14,306 bases of DNA, taken from contig CAZBFR010000019.1 of the NCBI GenBank assembly GCA_964491425.1, positions 1 to 14,306 of the forward strand, given 5' to 3'. Positions 6,012 to 12,673 of this stretch are shown piece after piece (within the stretch, counting starts at the first letter, position 1; each line of letters starts with the position of its first letter). A program made the translations under genes and the position numbers. This stretch comes from CAYFMS01 sp964491425. GTDB lineage: Bacteria; Patescibacteriota; Patescibacteriia; UBA9934. The notes under the pieces are model-generated. The model ran no database searches, was not told the DNA's origin, and saw only the letters and a list, made by a program, of their open reading frames with translations.

Positions 6012-6098
6012 AGCTAACACTGGCTATGCGGTTCGGGCTTTTTCAAAGCCCTCTCCCATATTTGCTACGCAAACATCGCATAGCCAGGAACGTTAAGT
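6012..6098 (+). other. attC1
   Basis: R'' AGCTAAC (6012-6018) and R' GTTAAGT (6092-6098). The arms CTGGCTATGCG and CGCATAGCCAG are perfectly complementary. The inner part holds GCGGTTCGG and CCCATATTTGC, shared with attC5 and largely with attC4. It closes cassette 1. Confidence 0.9.
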
Positions 6099-6934
6099 GA
6101 AATCGCCTAAAGTTTCTTTCCTTCAGAGAGTATGTATAACACTATCACTAAACAGGACTTCTTAAAGAAGCTTAATCTGGGAGATGACTATTCCATTTCT
6201 GGTTTTTTAGTGTTCGGGGGATTTAAGAGGTATTACTATGAGCTACTAAAGCAATCCGCATTAAAAATAGATTCCGGAACAACCTTTCGCCATTTATCTG
6301 ATGAATTTGTCAGCCCGATTTTGGAGTTCAGAGTAAACAGCAAAAACTATTGGTTTGCAATTGCTTATGGAGGAGCTTTGCTATGCGAATGGCTGCATGT
6401 TGCTTGTACACTGGGAAGTAAACAAAATATAATCCTAGGTAGCTGTGGTGGGCTGGTTGAACAAGGGAACACACGAGACGTTGTTATTCCTGAATATAGT
6501 TTTGCAAATGAAAGCACAACCAGAGCATATGATCCCACCAGTGATAACAAGCACTATGCAAACCCAGAACTTCGAAAGAATTTATTAACTCTTCTCGAAG
6601 GCAAGCACAGAATTTGGCATGGTCCAACAATTACACATGAAGCAATGCTTGCAGAAACTTGGGAGGATATACAGCGCTGGGCAAATGAAGGATATCATGG
6701 AGTTGAGATGGAGGCTGCAACAGTTTTTGCCGTTTCGAAGTTCTTTAATGTTCCGTCAGCAGCAATTTTAAGAATTAGTGATAACTTAATTCAAAAAAAA
6801 CAGTGTTCGATGTTGCACATGAAGCCGGTGCGGAGTTAAAGAAAAAACTACAAGAGGATATGTTTGAAGCAGCATTACAGGTTTTGTTAAAAAAATAAAC
6901 CATTAACAAGAAACTTTAGGCGAAATCACTTAAC
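6092..6934. repeat. Cassette 2 terminal inverted repeat, 25 of 27 bp
   Basis: The arms are 6092-6118 and 6908-6934. They match except for two adjacent bases just after the R box and GA. In the excised circle they would add about 20 bp to the base of the attC stem. Only the R box (7 bp) is expected to pair in a classical cassette. Confidence 0.88.
6132..6898 (+). CDS. Nucleoside phosphorylase-family protein (cassette 2), frame-shifted at an A8 run
   Basis: Member of the PNP_UDP_1 fold, which splits nucleosides with phosphate to free base and (deoxy)ribose-1-phosphate, or hydrolyses related nucleosides. Visible motifs are ILGSCGGL (about 101-108, phosphate/ribose region) and GVEMEAATVFAVSKFFNVP (about 188-206, the Met-Glu that holds the ribose, then the active-site helix), followed by AAILRISDNL, where the Asp is the purine-type acid. 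The frame as given stops at 6839 after 235 aa. A -1 shift inside eight As (6793-6800) continues into TVFDVAHEAGAELKKKL and a natural family C-terminus, stopping at 6896-6898 (~255 aa). This is either a sequencing or natural indel, or -1 slippage on A AAA AAA. It has no promoter of its own and is probably read from the array promoter. Confidence 0.85.
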
Positions 6935-6984
6935 AACGAGTATCCGATATGCTTCGCACAATCGTATACTCGTGAACGTTGTGC
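6928..6984 (+). other. attC2
   Basis: R'' ACTTAAC (6928-6934) and R' GTTGTGC (6978-6984), arms CGAGTAT with ATACTCG plus CGAT with ATCG, and a small terminal hairpin (TGCTTCGCA). At 57 bp it is the shortest site in the array. It closes cassette 2. Confidence 0.88.
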
Positions 6985-6995
6985 GAAATACTTTT

Positions 6996-7001
6996 TATAC
7001 T
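6996..7001 (+). promoter_or_regulatory. -10 box of the Nudix cassette gene
   Basis: TATACT preceded by a T-rich stretch, ending 10 nt before the ATG at 7012, so the message would have almost no leader. No clear -35 is present. Confidence 0.4.
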
Positions 7002-7011
7002 CACCTATCTT

Positions 7012-7404
7012 ATGAAACACGTAGTAGTAGCCATTATCAAACGAGACAATCCTCTTTCTTATCTACTCGTAAGTTCCAAAAAAGACCACGGAGAATTCTC
7101 TGGATTTTACTATCCTCCAGGAGGTCATATCGAAGGTGAAGAGTCTGAGTCTATTGCTTTAGAAAGAGAACTGGAGGAAGAACTATCTATAAAACTTTCT
7201 AAAGCTACAAAGCTTACAGAAACTCTTGCTGACGTTAAAGATCAAAAGACCTCTTGGTATGTGTGTGAAGTAGAATATCCAGAATTATCACTAAATAAAG
7301 AAGACCTTCGTGATGCAACTGACTTTACTGAAGCACAAATCAACGGAATGATTGTCTGGCCAGCTACCTTAGAAGTGTTTCGAAAGCACATCTTCAAAAC
7401 TTAA
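7012..7404 (+). CDS. Nudix hydrolase (cassette 3)
   Basis: Hydrolyses a nucleoside diphosphate linked to another group; the substrate cannot be told from sequence. The Nudix box is at residues 38-60: Gly38, Glu44, Arg52-Glu53 and Glu56-Glu57 in GGHIEGEESESIALERELEE, with Ser in place of the late Gly. The preceding FYYPPGGH is the usual W/Y-x-P-P-G-G approach. At 130 aa it is a bare Nudix domain. The frame is open upstream to a TTG at 6979, but that codon lies in the attC core, and a -10 box stands between, so the ATG at 7012 is preferred. It is the only gene in a 559-bp cassette. Confidence 0.93.
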   Translation: MKHVVVAIIKRDNPLSYLLVSSKKDHGEFSGFYYPPGGHIEGEESESIALERELEEELSIKLSKATKLTETLADVKDQKTSWYVCEVEYPELSLNKEDLRDATDFTEAQINGMIVWPATLEVFRKHIFKT

Positions 7405-7415
7405 AAAGTACTTCA

Positions 7416-7543
7416 GCACAACAGCGGGTAAGCACATTCACCCGCCTGGTGTCCTGGGGGATGTAGTCACGTTGCGGGTTCATTGAAATTCTGTTTTCCG
7501 TTACACTCCAAACAGAACTTCGCTTTACCCGCGAACGTTATGC
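7416..7543 (+). other. attC3
   Basis: R'' GCACAAC (7416-7422) and R' GTTATGC (7537-7543), with arms GCGGGTAAGC and GCTTTACCCGC (one bulged base, as is normal for attC strand choice). At 128 bp it is the longest site. The terminal part contains its own helices (CTGTTT with AAACAG). It closes cassette 3. Confidence 0.88.
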
Positions 7544-8132
7544 GAAATGCATTTACACAAAATTATGGACAAACAACCTGACCTCCAGCAACTATTCGGC
7601 CCAATCAAAACCACGGAATTGATGAAAGAATTTTTTCGAGAAAATCCTGAAGCAAAATGGGATGCCGCTCTTGAGTTCCTTTTGCAGCGTTTTCCCCAAA
7701 TTATGGATGGAAAGGTTCAATATCTTATTGACGGCGGAACAGCTGTTCATATTCTACACCCAGAACGTGAAGACCCTCTTGATGTAGACATACTCGTTAG
7801 ATCAGACGAATTTAAAGTTAAATTTGTGAACGCAAGAGTCATTGATGCAAAAAGCATAAAAGATTGGTGTACCGATCACGGCATCCCATACAACGAAGAA
7901 ATGGATGAAAAAATTCTTTCACTATACACAGAGGTAGATTTTCATGGTCAAAAAGTCTTGATAGCAAAACCAGACTTTTTAGCACTTTCAAAATCAATTC
8001 CGTGGCGTGGAAAACCTCAACAACGACAAAAAGAAACAGACGATTTGAGGTTGCTTTCGGTCAGTCAGGAAACTTTAGAGCAATTAAAAACAACACTTGG
8101 TATTCAATAAGTGTAAATGCACATCGCCTAAC
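7537..8132. repeat. Cassette 4 terminal inverted repeat, about 22 bp
   Basis: Arms 7537-7558 and 8111-8132 match with three differences: one in the R box and two just after it, at the same place as in cassette 2. The part TGCATTTACAC is fully complementary. Confidence 0.83.
7565..8110 (+). CDS. Nucleotidyltransferase-fold protein (cassette 4)
   Basis: The 181-aa product has the signature of the DNA polymerase beta-type nucleotidyltransferase fold: LIDGGTAVHILHP (54-66), then DPLDVDILV with the metal-binding Asp73 and Asp75, and a later EVDFHGQKVLIAKPDFLALSK with a third acidic residue. This arrangement is close to AbiEii/MNT-type and DUF6036-like proteins, many of which are toxins or antitoxins of conflict systems. 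No partner gene is in the cassette, so it may act alone. ATG 7565 is taken because the earlier ATG 7547 lies within the terminal repeat; the cassette 5 gene also starts in the context AATTATGGA. Exact function is not known. Confidence 0.8.
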   Translation: MDKQPDLQQLFGPIKTTELMKEFFRENPEAKWDAALEFLLQRFPQIMDGKVQYLIDGGTAVHILHPEREDPLDVDILVRSDEFKVKFVNARVIDAKSIKDWCTDHGIPYNEEMDEKILSLYTEVDFHGQKVLIAKPDFLALSKSIPWRGKPQQRQKETDDLRLLSVSQETLEQLKTTLGIQ

Positions 8133-8249
8133 AAGGTATAGGCGGTTCCGTTCAGTCGTTTCACTCCTTCACTCCACCCATATTTGCGGGTGATCCGCCT
8201 TCGGCGTATTATATCACCCGCAAACATCGCTTATACCTAGACGTTAGCT
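8126..8249 (+). other. attC4
   Basis: R'' GCCTAAC (8126-8132) and R' GTTAGCT (8243-8249). Arms AGGTATAGGCG and CGCTTATACCT pair at 10 of 11. Inner blocks GCGGTTC, CCCATATTTGCGGGTGAT and ATCACCCGCAAACATCGC build a second helix. 124 bp. It closes cassette 4. Confidence 0.9.
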
Positions 8250-8389
8250 GAAATATTCCTTTTCTTTTTTGGGCTATGGCCCAATTGTTTTAAAAAATTT
8301 TCACATTTCTTTTTCTTTAATTATAGAGGGGAATATGATGTTTTTTCCGCTCCGCTACGAAAACGATTTATTTATAAGCGGAAAACAAC

Positions 8390-8395
8390 TACAAT
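8390..8395 (+). promoter_or_regulatory. -10 box of the cassette 5 gene
   Basis: TACAAT, with start expected near 8402, 12 nt before the ATG. The -35 position (TTTATT, 8367-8372) is poor. The 164-bp stretch 8250-8413 otherwise holds only the terminal repeat and no ORF. Confidence 0.4.
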
Positions 8396-8413
8396 AGTTA
8401 CCTAAAACAAATT

Positions 8414-11400
8414 ATGGATTTAATCAGCCAGATAACCTCATCCGATCTCTTTTCCGGGCTTGTTAAGGCCCTTTTAGCAGCGGAACATAAAGACTTCCAG
8501 ACCATCGATGACAGCGGTGGCGACGCTGGTAATGACGGGTATTTCGAGAGCCAGGAGACTCTCTTTCAGCTCTACTGCCCTGAGAAGCCGGAGAAGACTA
8601 ACGACGCAACATATAAAGCAAAGATCAAAAAGGAGTTGAATAAGGCGAAGAAGCTTCTCGACTCTGGCAAATACAAAATCAAGGATTGGATATTCGTTAC
8701 TCCACGCGAGCTCCGCGAGCCGGTGCAGACCTATCTACGGACCGAAGCGACTGCACGGGGCATGAACGGTATCGCATGGTCGGGCACGACGCTCACTGGT
8801 CTTTTTGCTAAGCACTCTCATTTGCGAAGCCAATTCCCTGAGCTGATCCAACCTGATATCGAGGCGCAGATTGGAGGGATAGCGGAACGGTTGGGTGCCG
8901 TGGACGATGTGAAGAAAGAATATCGCACGCAGCTCGAACAGAGCTATCAGCGGAGGATTGACCAGGCGAAGCAGAAGTTAGATCAGGAAAAATATGAGAC
9001 GGCCAAAAAGGAGTACGATCTTATCCTCGCCGATCTCCTCACAGTGACCGAGAAGATTGACCCTCATATCTATTTCCGTGTTTACAACAACCTGGGAGTA
9101 GCTGAGAACAACCTCCAAAACAATGATAGAGCTGCGGAGCTCTTTCAGAAAGCATACGAGGCGGAGCCTGAGTTGCCTATGGCAGTTTGCAAAGGTGCAT
9201 TGGCAAAGCTCCTGAAAGGCGTTCCGGCCGAGGGGTTACCGATGATTGAGGAGTTGCTGAAAAAGCATCCAACAGATGATCAGGCCATAACCGCAAAGGC
9301 GAATATTTTATATACCTTGGATCGGTATTCGGAGCTCATTCCTTTCTTGAAAGAAAAAGGAAAGGTCGCCCTCGCGCATTGGTACGAAGGCTTTGAACGA
9401 ATGGGTAAGAAAGATTATGACGGAGCGATGGCGTCTTTTGAGAATGTCGTTCGGTTGGAACCTAAGAACGTCCGCGCCCTCATGCTCATCGCTCAAAACG
9501 TAATGGTTGGTACGTGTGAAGCGGTAAGAGACAATCCGTTTCCTCCCGATAAGATTCCTAAAGCAATCAGCGATAAATTCACCCGAGCGACCGAGTGCCT
9601 TAAGGAAGCGGCACGACTCCTGAAAGACATGGAGAATAAAGCGGACTTAGAGATGGCCTATGCCAATCTCTCCGGATGCTATGTCGCGCTCGGGCTATAC
9701 GAAGAATCCATCGCTGCTGCTGAAGAAGCTGCGGTGATTGACCCAACGTCTGCCGTTCCCTCGTTGAATAAGGGCATTGCTCAGCTGAAGCTTGGGCGGT
9801 TTGCGGAAGCAATAAAAAGTTTTCAATCCTACAAAGATTCGGGCGGTGGCGACATTGAAGTCGACCGACACATCGCTTTCTGTTCACTCAGGACCGGCGA
9901 CTTTGCGACTGCGGAAAAGTTTATTACCGCTCTGCTTGAAACCGAGTCGGGGCTTGATCTTGATATCGCGGAACTGGCTGTTGACCTCTATTCTCGCAAA
10001 CTCGACAACGAGAAGCTCAACCCCTTACTTGAAAGGCTTGAGAAAGATTTTCCGAACAATTCCCAGGCACTGAGGCTTCGAAGTGCGTATATGCAACGGC
10101 TCGGATTGGAAGGGGCGGATGTTCTCTTGCAACGCGCCTTGCAAAACGCGCCATCCGAGTCTGAGAAAATGCTTACCGAGATTGACCTTGCTGATCTGCG
10201 CTTCGACCAAAAAGACTACGCGACTGCTGCGGAGCTCTATAAAAAATATCTCAACGTGCAGGACGGCAATCCGCCGACTCGCAAATACGCGCAAGCAATT
10301 TATAACCTCGGACAATATGGTGCGCTCCTTGATTGGATCGATACCATGAGTCCGGAATTGAGGAGCGAGTCGCTCATCGAGCAGCTCGAGGCATACGCCA
10401 ATCTGTACTTAGGCAACCTGGATAAAGCGTCGCAGCTATTCAAAGACCTGTTCCAGAAAAACCCCAACAGCTTCCAGTACGTCGTTTATTACGCCATGTG
10501 CCGATTCAGGCTCGGCAAAGAGGACGATGCGAAAGTTGCCTTTGATGCCGTGAAGAATCGTGTAGAGGATGCCGCGGACCTGATAACGCTTGCCGGTGGA
10601 TACGAGTTTATCGGCGAATGGGAGATCGCAATCGACCTGACATTTAAGGCGTTGGAGAATGACCCCAACAACCCCAAGGCTCACTTGGCCTATATCTTTA
10701 CGTTCCTAAAACGCGAACAGGCAGACGGCAAGGAACCTGCGGAGAAATACATCAAGGCGTTCCAGAAATCTATCGGCGAGTTCAATAAGCGTTTCCCCGA
10801 AGAGAAAGCACTCCAGGGTTTCGAGGTGAAAGACAACGACATCAGCGGAATTCTAAAAATGGTAGACCAGATGGCCGAGACCACCGATAACGCCACCAAG
10901 CTGTACAAAGAATCACAGGCACCTATGGCGATGATTCCTCGCCTCACGGGAAAGAAGCCTTTTGACGTATGGGCAGCCTTTACTCAGATGCCGGGCGTTG
11001 GGATCAAAATATCTTTCGGTGCAGCCGATGAAATTAAAGGTGAGATATCTACGGTGGAAGAATCCCAAGACGGCTCCGTGGTTCTCGACATCTACCCTCT
11101 GTTCCTGTTGGCCCACGTTGACCAGCTGGAGCTTTTGCCTAAGCTCTTTAAGAAAATCTACGTGCACCAAAGCCTCATGGACGAATTGACCGAGACGGTC
11201 GATGATCGCAAGGTTTCCTCTCGCAAGGGCATGAGCTCGCTCGCCAAGATCGACGGGCAGCACCGAATGACTGAAATTACGCCGGACCAGGTTAAGAAAA
11301 CGCTGGACTTGGTGGAAAAGATACGCGCATTCGTCAGCTCTAATCCAAGCGTAGAGGTTCGTGGGTTCGCCAAAGAAAAGCCGAAGGAGGAGCGCAACAT

Positions 11401-11965
11401 TCTCAATGCGTTAGAGGAAAGCACCCGGGATAGCGCATTGCTCGCCGAGGAGCTCAAGGTTCCGCTTTACTGCGACGATCGGATATTGCGCGTCGTCATG
11501 AGCAAGGAGCACGGCACGAAGTCTTTTTCCTCACAGACACTCTTTGTTGTCGCGCATCAAAAGGGATTCATTACTCTTGATAAAAAGTTTGAGCTCCAAA
11601 GGACGATGGTCGACTTCAATTACGAATTCGTATCCATCGACGCAATCTTTATTTTCAATCAGCTTAAAAATGCCGGTTATCGCGTAGAGGATATCGCGTC
11701 CGTTATCTCCATACTCGTAAGGAAAGAGACAAGTATCCAGTCCCTCGGTATTGTATTGGCCGATCTATTCTTTATTCTCATGATGGACCGGACATTGGAT
11801 GCCGGTGACAAGAAGCAGATTTTCAAATACATTTTGACGGAGGCTGCACCAAACCATGACCTTGCGAGTATTGAGGAGGGTGTCTTTGCCAATCTTCAAA
11901 AGAGGGTCTTACCGGAAAAACACGAGCAACTAAAAGTTATGGTAAAGTTATTTTTTCAAGATTAA
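8414..11965 (+). CDS. Large multidomain protein: nuclease-like N-terminus, TPR array, PIN-like C-terminus (cassette 5)
   Basis: Probable biological-conflict (defence) protein of 1183 aa. Residues 1-160 show GGDAGNDGY (35-43) and FQLYCPE (51-57), then a strand DWIFVTPREL. This is the D-x(n)-Q-x-[KY] pattern of a restriction-endonuclease-like domain, with Tyr where the catalytic Lys is expected, so activity is uncertain. Residues ~165-800 are helical hairpins of TPR type (YFRVYNNLGVAENNLQNNDRAAELFQKAYEAEP is a clear repeat unit). A linker at 830-885 (SQAPMAMIPRLTGKKPFDVW, then a Gly-rich strand) precedes a PIN-like nuclease domain with Asp892, Glu924 (SLMDELTE), Asp1006 and Asp1022 (LYCDDRILR). 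This resembles TPR-PIN conflict proteins described in bacteria. The gene is GC-richer than neighbouring cassettes, so it probably has a separate origin. Confidence 0.8.
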   Translation: MDLISQITSSDLFSGLVKALLAAEHKDFQTIDDSGGDAGNDGYFESQETLFQLYCPEKPEKTNDATYKAKIKKELNKAKKLLDSGKYKIKDWIFVTPRELREPVQTYLRTEATARGMNGIAWSGTTLTGLFAKHSHLRSQFPELIQPDIEAQIGGIAERLGAVDDVKKEYRTQLEQSYQRRIDQAKQKLDQEKYETAKKEYDLILADLLTVTEKIDPHIYFRVYNNLGVAENNLQNNDRAAELFQKAYEAEPELPMAVCKGALAKLLKGVPAEGLPMIEELLKKHPTDDQAITAKANILYTLDRYSELIPFLKEKGKVALAHWYEGFERMGKKDYDGAMASFENVVRLEPKNVRALMLIAQNVMVGTCEAVRDNPFPPDKIPKAISDKFTRATECLKEAARLLKDMENKADLEMAYANLSGCYVALGLYEESIAAAEEAAVIDPTSAVPSLNKGIAQLKLGRFAEAIKSFQSYKDSGGGDIEVDRHIAFCSLRTGDFATAEKFITALLETESGLDLDIAELAVDLYSRKLDNEKLNPLLERLEKDFPNNSQALRLRSAYMQRLGLEGADVLLQRALQNAPSESEKMLTEIDLADLRFDQKDYATAAELYKKYLNVQDGNPPTRKYAQAIYNLGQYGALLDWIDTMSPELRSESLIEQLEAYANLYLGNLDKASQLFKDLFQKNPNSFQYVVYYAMCRFRLGKEDDAKVAFDAVKNRVEDAADLITLAGGYEFIGEWEIAIDLTFKALENDPNNPKAHLAYIFTFLKREQADGKEPAEKYIKAFQKSIGEFNKRFPEEKALQGFEVKDNDISGILKMVDQMAETTDNATKLYKESQAPMAMIPRLTGKKPFDVWAAFTQMPGVGIKISFGAADEIKGEISTVEESQDGSVVLDIYPLFLLAHVDQLELLPKLFKKIYVHQSLMDELTETVDDRKVSSRKGMSSLAKIDGQHRMTEITPDQVKKTLDLVEKIRAFVSSNPSVEVRGFAKEKPKEERNILNALEESTRDSALLAEELKVPLYCDDRILRVVMSKEHGTKSFSSQTLFVVAHQKGFITLDKKFELQRTMVDFNYEFVSIDAIFIFNQLKNAGYRVEDIASVISILVRKETSIQSLGIVLADLFFILMMDRTLDAGDKKQIFKYILTEAAPNHDLASIEEGVFANLQKRVLPEKHEQLKVMVKLFFQD

Positions 11966-11974
11966 CTTAATGTA

Positions 11975-12027
11975 TTTTGGGCTACGGGCATTCACCCCTT
12001 TAATTCCCCTCTGCCCGCCACCCAAAA
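11975..12027 (+). terminator. Large hairpin after the TPR-PIN gene
   Basis: TTTTGGG (11975-11981) pairs with CCCAAAA (12021-12027) and GGGCA (11986-11990) with TGCCC (12012-12016), 10 nt after the stop codon. There is no T tail on the plus strand, so it may protect the mRNA 3' end more than terminate. Confidence 0.45.
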
Positions 12028-12094
12028 CGGAAGAAGAAATTTGAAAATTTTTAAAACAACCCGACTGCGGTCGTAAAAAGAAAAGAAATACATC

Positions 12095-12195
12095 AGCTAA
12101 CACTGGGTATGCGGTTCGGTCATTCCCCGAATGACCTCTCCCATATTTGCTTTCGCTACGCTACGGCAAACATCGCATACCCAGGAACGTTAGAC
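12095..12195 (+). other. attC5
   Basis: R'' AGCTAAC (12095-12101) and R' GTTAGAC (12189-12195). Arms CTGGGTATGCG and CGCATACCCAG are fully complementary, and the inner sequence is closely related to attC1. Compared with attC1, the arm changes (GGCTAT to GGGTAT, ATAGCC to ATACCC) are compensatory, direct evidence that the fold is under selection. It closes cassette 5. Confidence 0.92.
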
Positions 12196-12258
12196 GAAAT
12201 TGGCTTCCATTTTCTTTTTCAATTCAATTATTTGGGCGGGTTTATCGATATAGAGAGA

Positions 12259-12286
12259 ACCCGGCTAGGAGTGAACCAAGCCGGGT
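12259..12286 (-). terminator. Terminator-like hairpin of the cassette 6 peptide gene
   Basis: Perfect 8-bp stem (ACCCGGCT, 12279-12286 with 12259-12266), 12-nt loop, followed on the minus strand by TTCTCTCTAT. The T content of the tail is moderate. Confidence 0.5.
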
Positions 12287-12321
12287 CGAGAGAACGGAGA
12301 GCGAGGCTCCACGATCGTGTA

Positions 12322-12444
12322 CTACTTCGGACGCGGTTTCTCCGTATTCGGACGCGGTTTCTCCGTCCTCTTCTCCTGCGACGGTTCTCCTGGGATCTGC
12401 GTCTTCATTCCACGCCCATGTGAGCCCGAGCTGTAATACGGCAT
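12322..12444 (-). CDS. Short repeat-containing peptide, 40 aa (cassette 6)
   Basis: Not recognised. The product begins MPYYSSGSHGRGMKTQIPG and ends with two copies of TEKPRP. It is basic, Pro-rich and has no hydrophobic segment, so it is probably soluble and unstructured. The C-terminal doubling comes from a ~19-bp tandem repeat in the DNA (TCGGACGCGGTTTCTCCGT on the plus strand). Support for translation is unusual for this window: AGGAG lies exactly 8 nt before the ATG. A promoter (TTGACA, 18 nt, CATACT; 12512-12483) lies upstream and a hairpin downstream. It runs against the array direction, so it does not depend on Pc. It could be a small antitoxin-, regulator- or phage-response peptide; nothing in the sequence decides this. 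Confidence 0.6.
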   Translation of the reverse strand: MPYYSSGSHGRGMKTQIPGEPSQEKRTEKPRPNTEKPRPK

Positions 12445-12482
12445 GATTTCTGCTCCTGTGATGTAGGTACTTATCCGATATC

Positions 12483-12512
12483 AGTATGCATTAGCATCAT
12501 ACTTATTGTCAA
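12483..12512 (-). promoter_or_regulatory. Promoter of the cassette 6 peptide gene
   Basis: On the minus strand, TTGACA (12512-12507), 18-nt spacer, CATACT (12488-12483, 4 of 6). Start near 12476 gives a leader of about 32 nt that contains the AGGAG at 12457-12453. Confidence 0.5.
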
Positions 12513-12565
12513 AAAGAAAAAATTGAAAACTATCTAAATAATGGAATTAAATGGAAGTCGACATC

Positions 12566-12673
12566 GCACACTGTGGCTAAGCGGTTCGGGCGGTGTATAT
12601 TGGAAGTGTGTTCGCGCGCCTCACGCAAGTTTTGCCTGACGGCAAAACTTCGCTTCAGCCGCGGACGTTAGCT
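12566..12673 (+). other. attC6 with decayed R'' box
   Basis: R' GTTAGCT (12667-12673) is intact and followed by GAACT. Arms GGCTAAGCG and CGCTTCAGCC pair with one bulge, and GCGGTTCGG is present as in attC1 and attC5. The expected R'' GTCTAAC is replaced by a CGCACAC-like sequence near 12566-12572. It is the last complete site of the array and its activity is doubtful. Confidence 0.75.

Larger units (their letters stand above)
5531..6092. mobile_element. Cassette 1: no ORF, minus-strand small RNA
   Basis: A 562-bp cassette without any credible ORF on either strand. Its ends carry long inverted repeats (left 5530-5630 with an insertion of about 38 bp, right about 5949-6018) that are shared with cassette 5. 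The interior holds a minus-strand promoter, a short structured RNA and two minus-strand terminators. It looks like a small relative of cassette 5 whose protein gene is absent, or a cassette built to carry an RNA. Confidence 0.75.
8243..12101. repeat. Cassette 5 long terminal inverted repeats, about 73 bp
   Basis: Left arm 8243-8316 and right arm about 12029-12101 are reverse complements at roughly three of four positions. Blocks such as CTTTTCTTTTT and GTTTTAAAAA are conserved, and the same blocks form the ends of cassette 1. Each right arm contains a small hairpin (CGACTATCGTCG in cassette 1, CGACTGCGGTCG in cassette 5). Confidence 0.82.
12190..12667. mobile_element. Cassette 6: minus-strand peptide gene
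   Basis: A 478-bp cassette. The plus-strand frames crossing it begin inside attC5 and have no ribosome-binding site, so they are not taken as genes. The minus strand has a promoter, Shine-Dalgarno sequence, 40-codon ORF and hairpin terminator. Its ends share CTTCCATTT in inverted orientation (12190-12213 with about 12545-12571). Confidence 0.7.

Noticed and set aside
7547..7564. Earlier ATG for the nucleotidyltransferase-like gene
   Set aside because: It lies within the cassette's terminal repeat; ATG 7565 has the same upstream context as the cassette 5 start.
8002..8193. Plus-strand ORF overlapping the end of cassette 4
   Set aside because: It is an out-of-frame shadow of the nucleotidyltransferase gene running into attC4.
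12109..12446. Two overlapping plus-strand ORFs of about 100 codons in cassette 6
   Set aside because: Both start inside attC5, have no ribosome-binding site, and give Arg/Ser-rich low-complexity products. The minus-strand peptide gene in the same place has proper signals.
6012..12673. CRISPR array, suggested by spaced similar repeats
   Set aside because: Repeats are imperfect, 57-128 bp long, separated by whole genes, and no cas gene is present.
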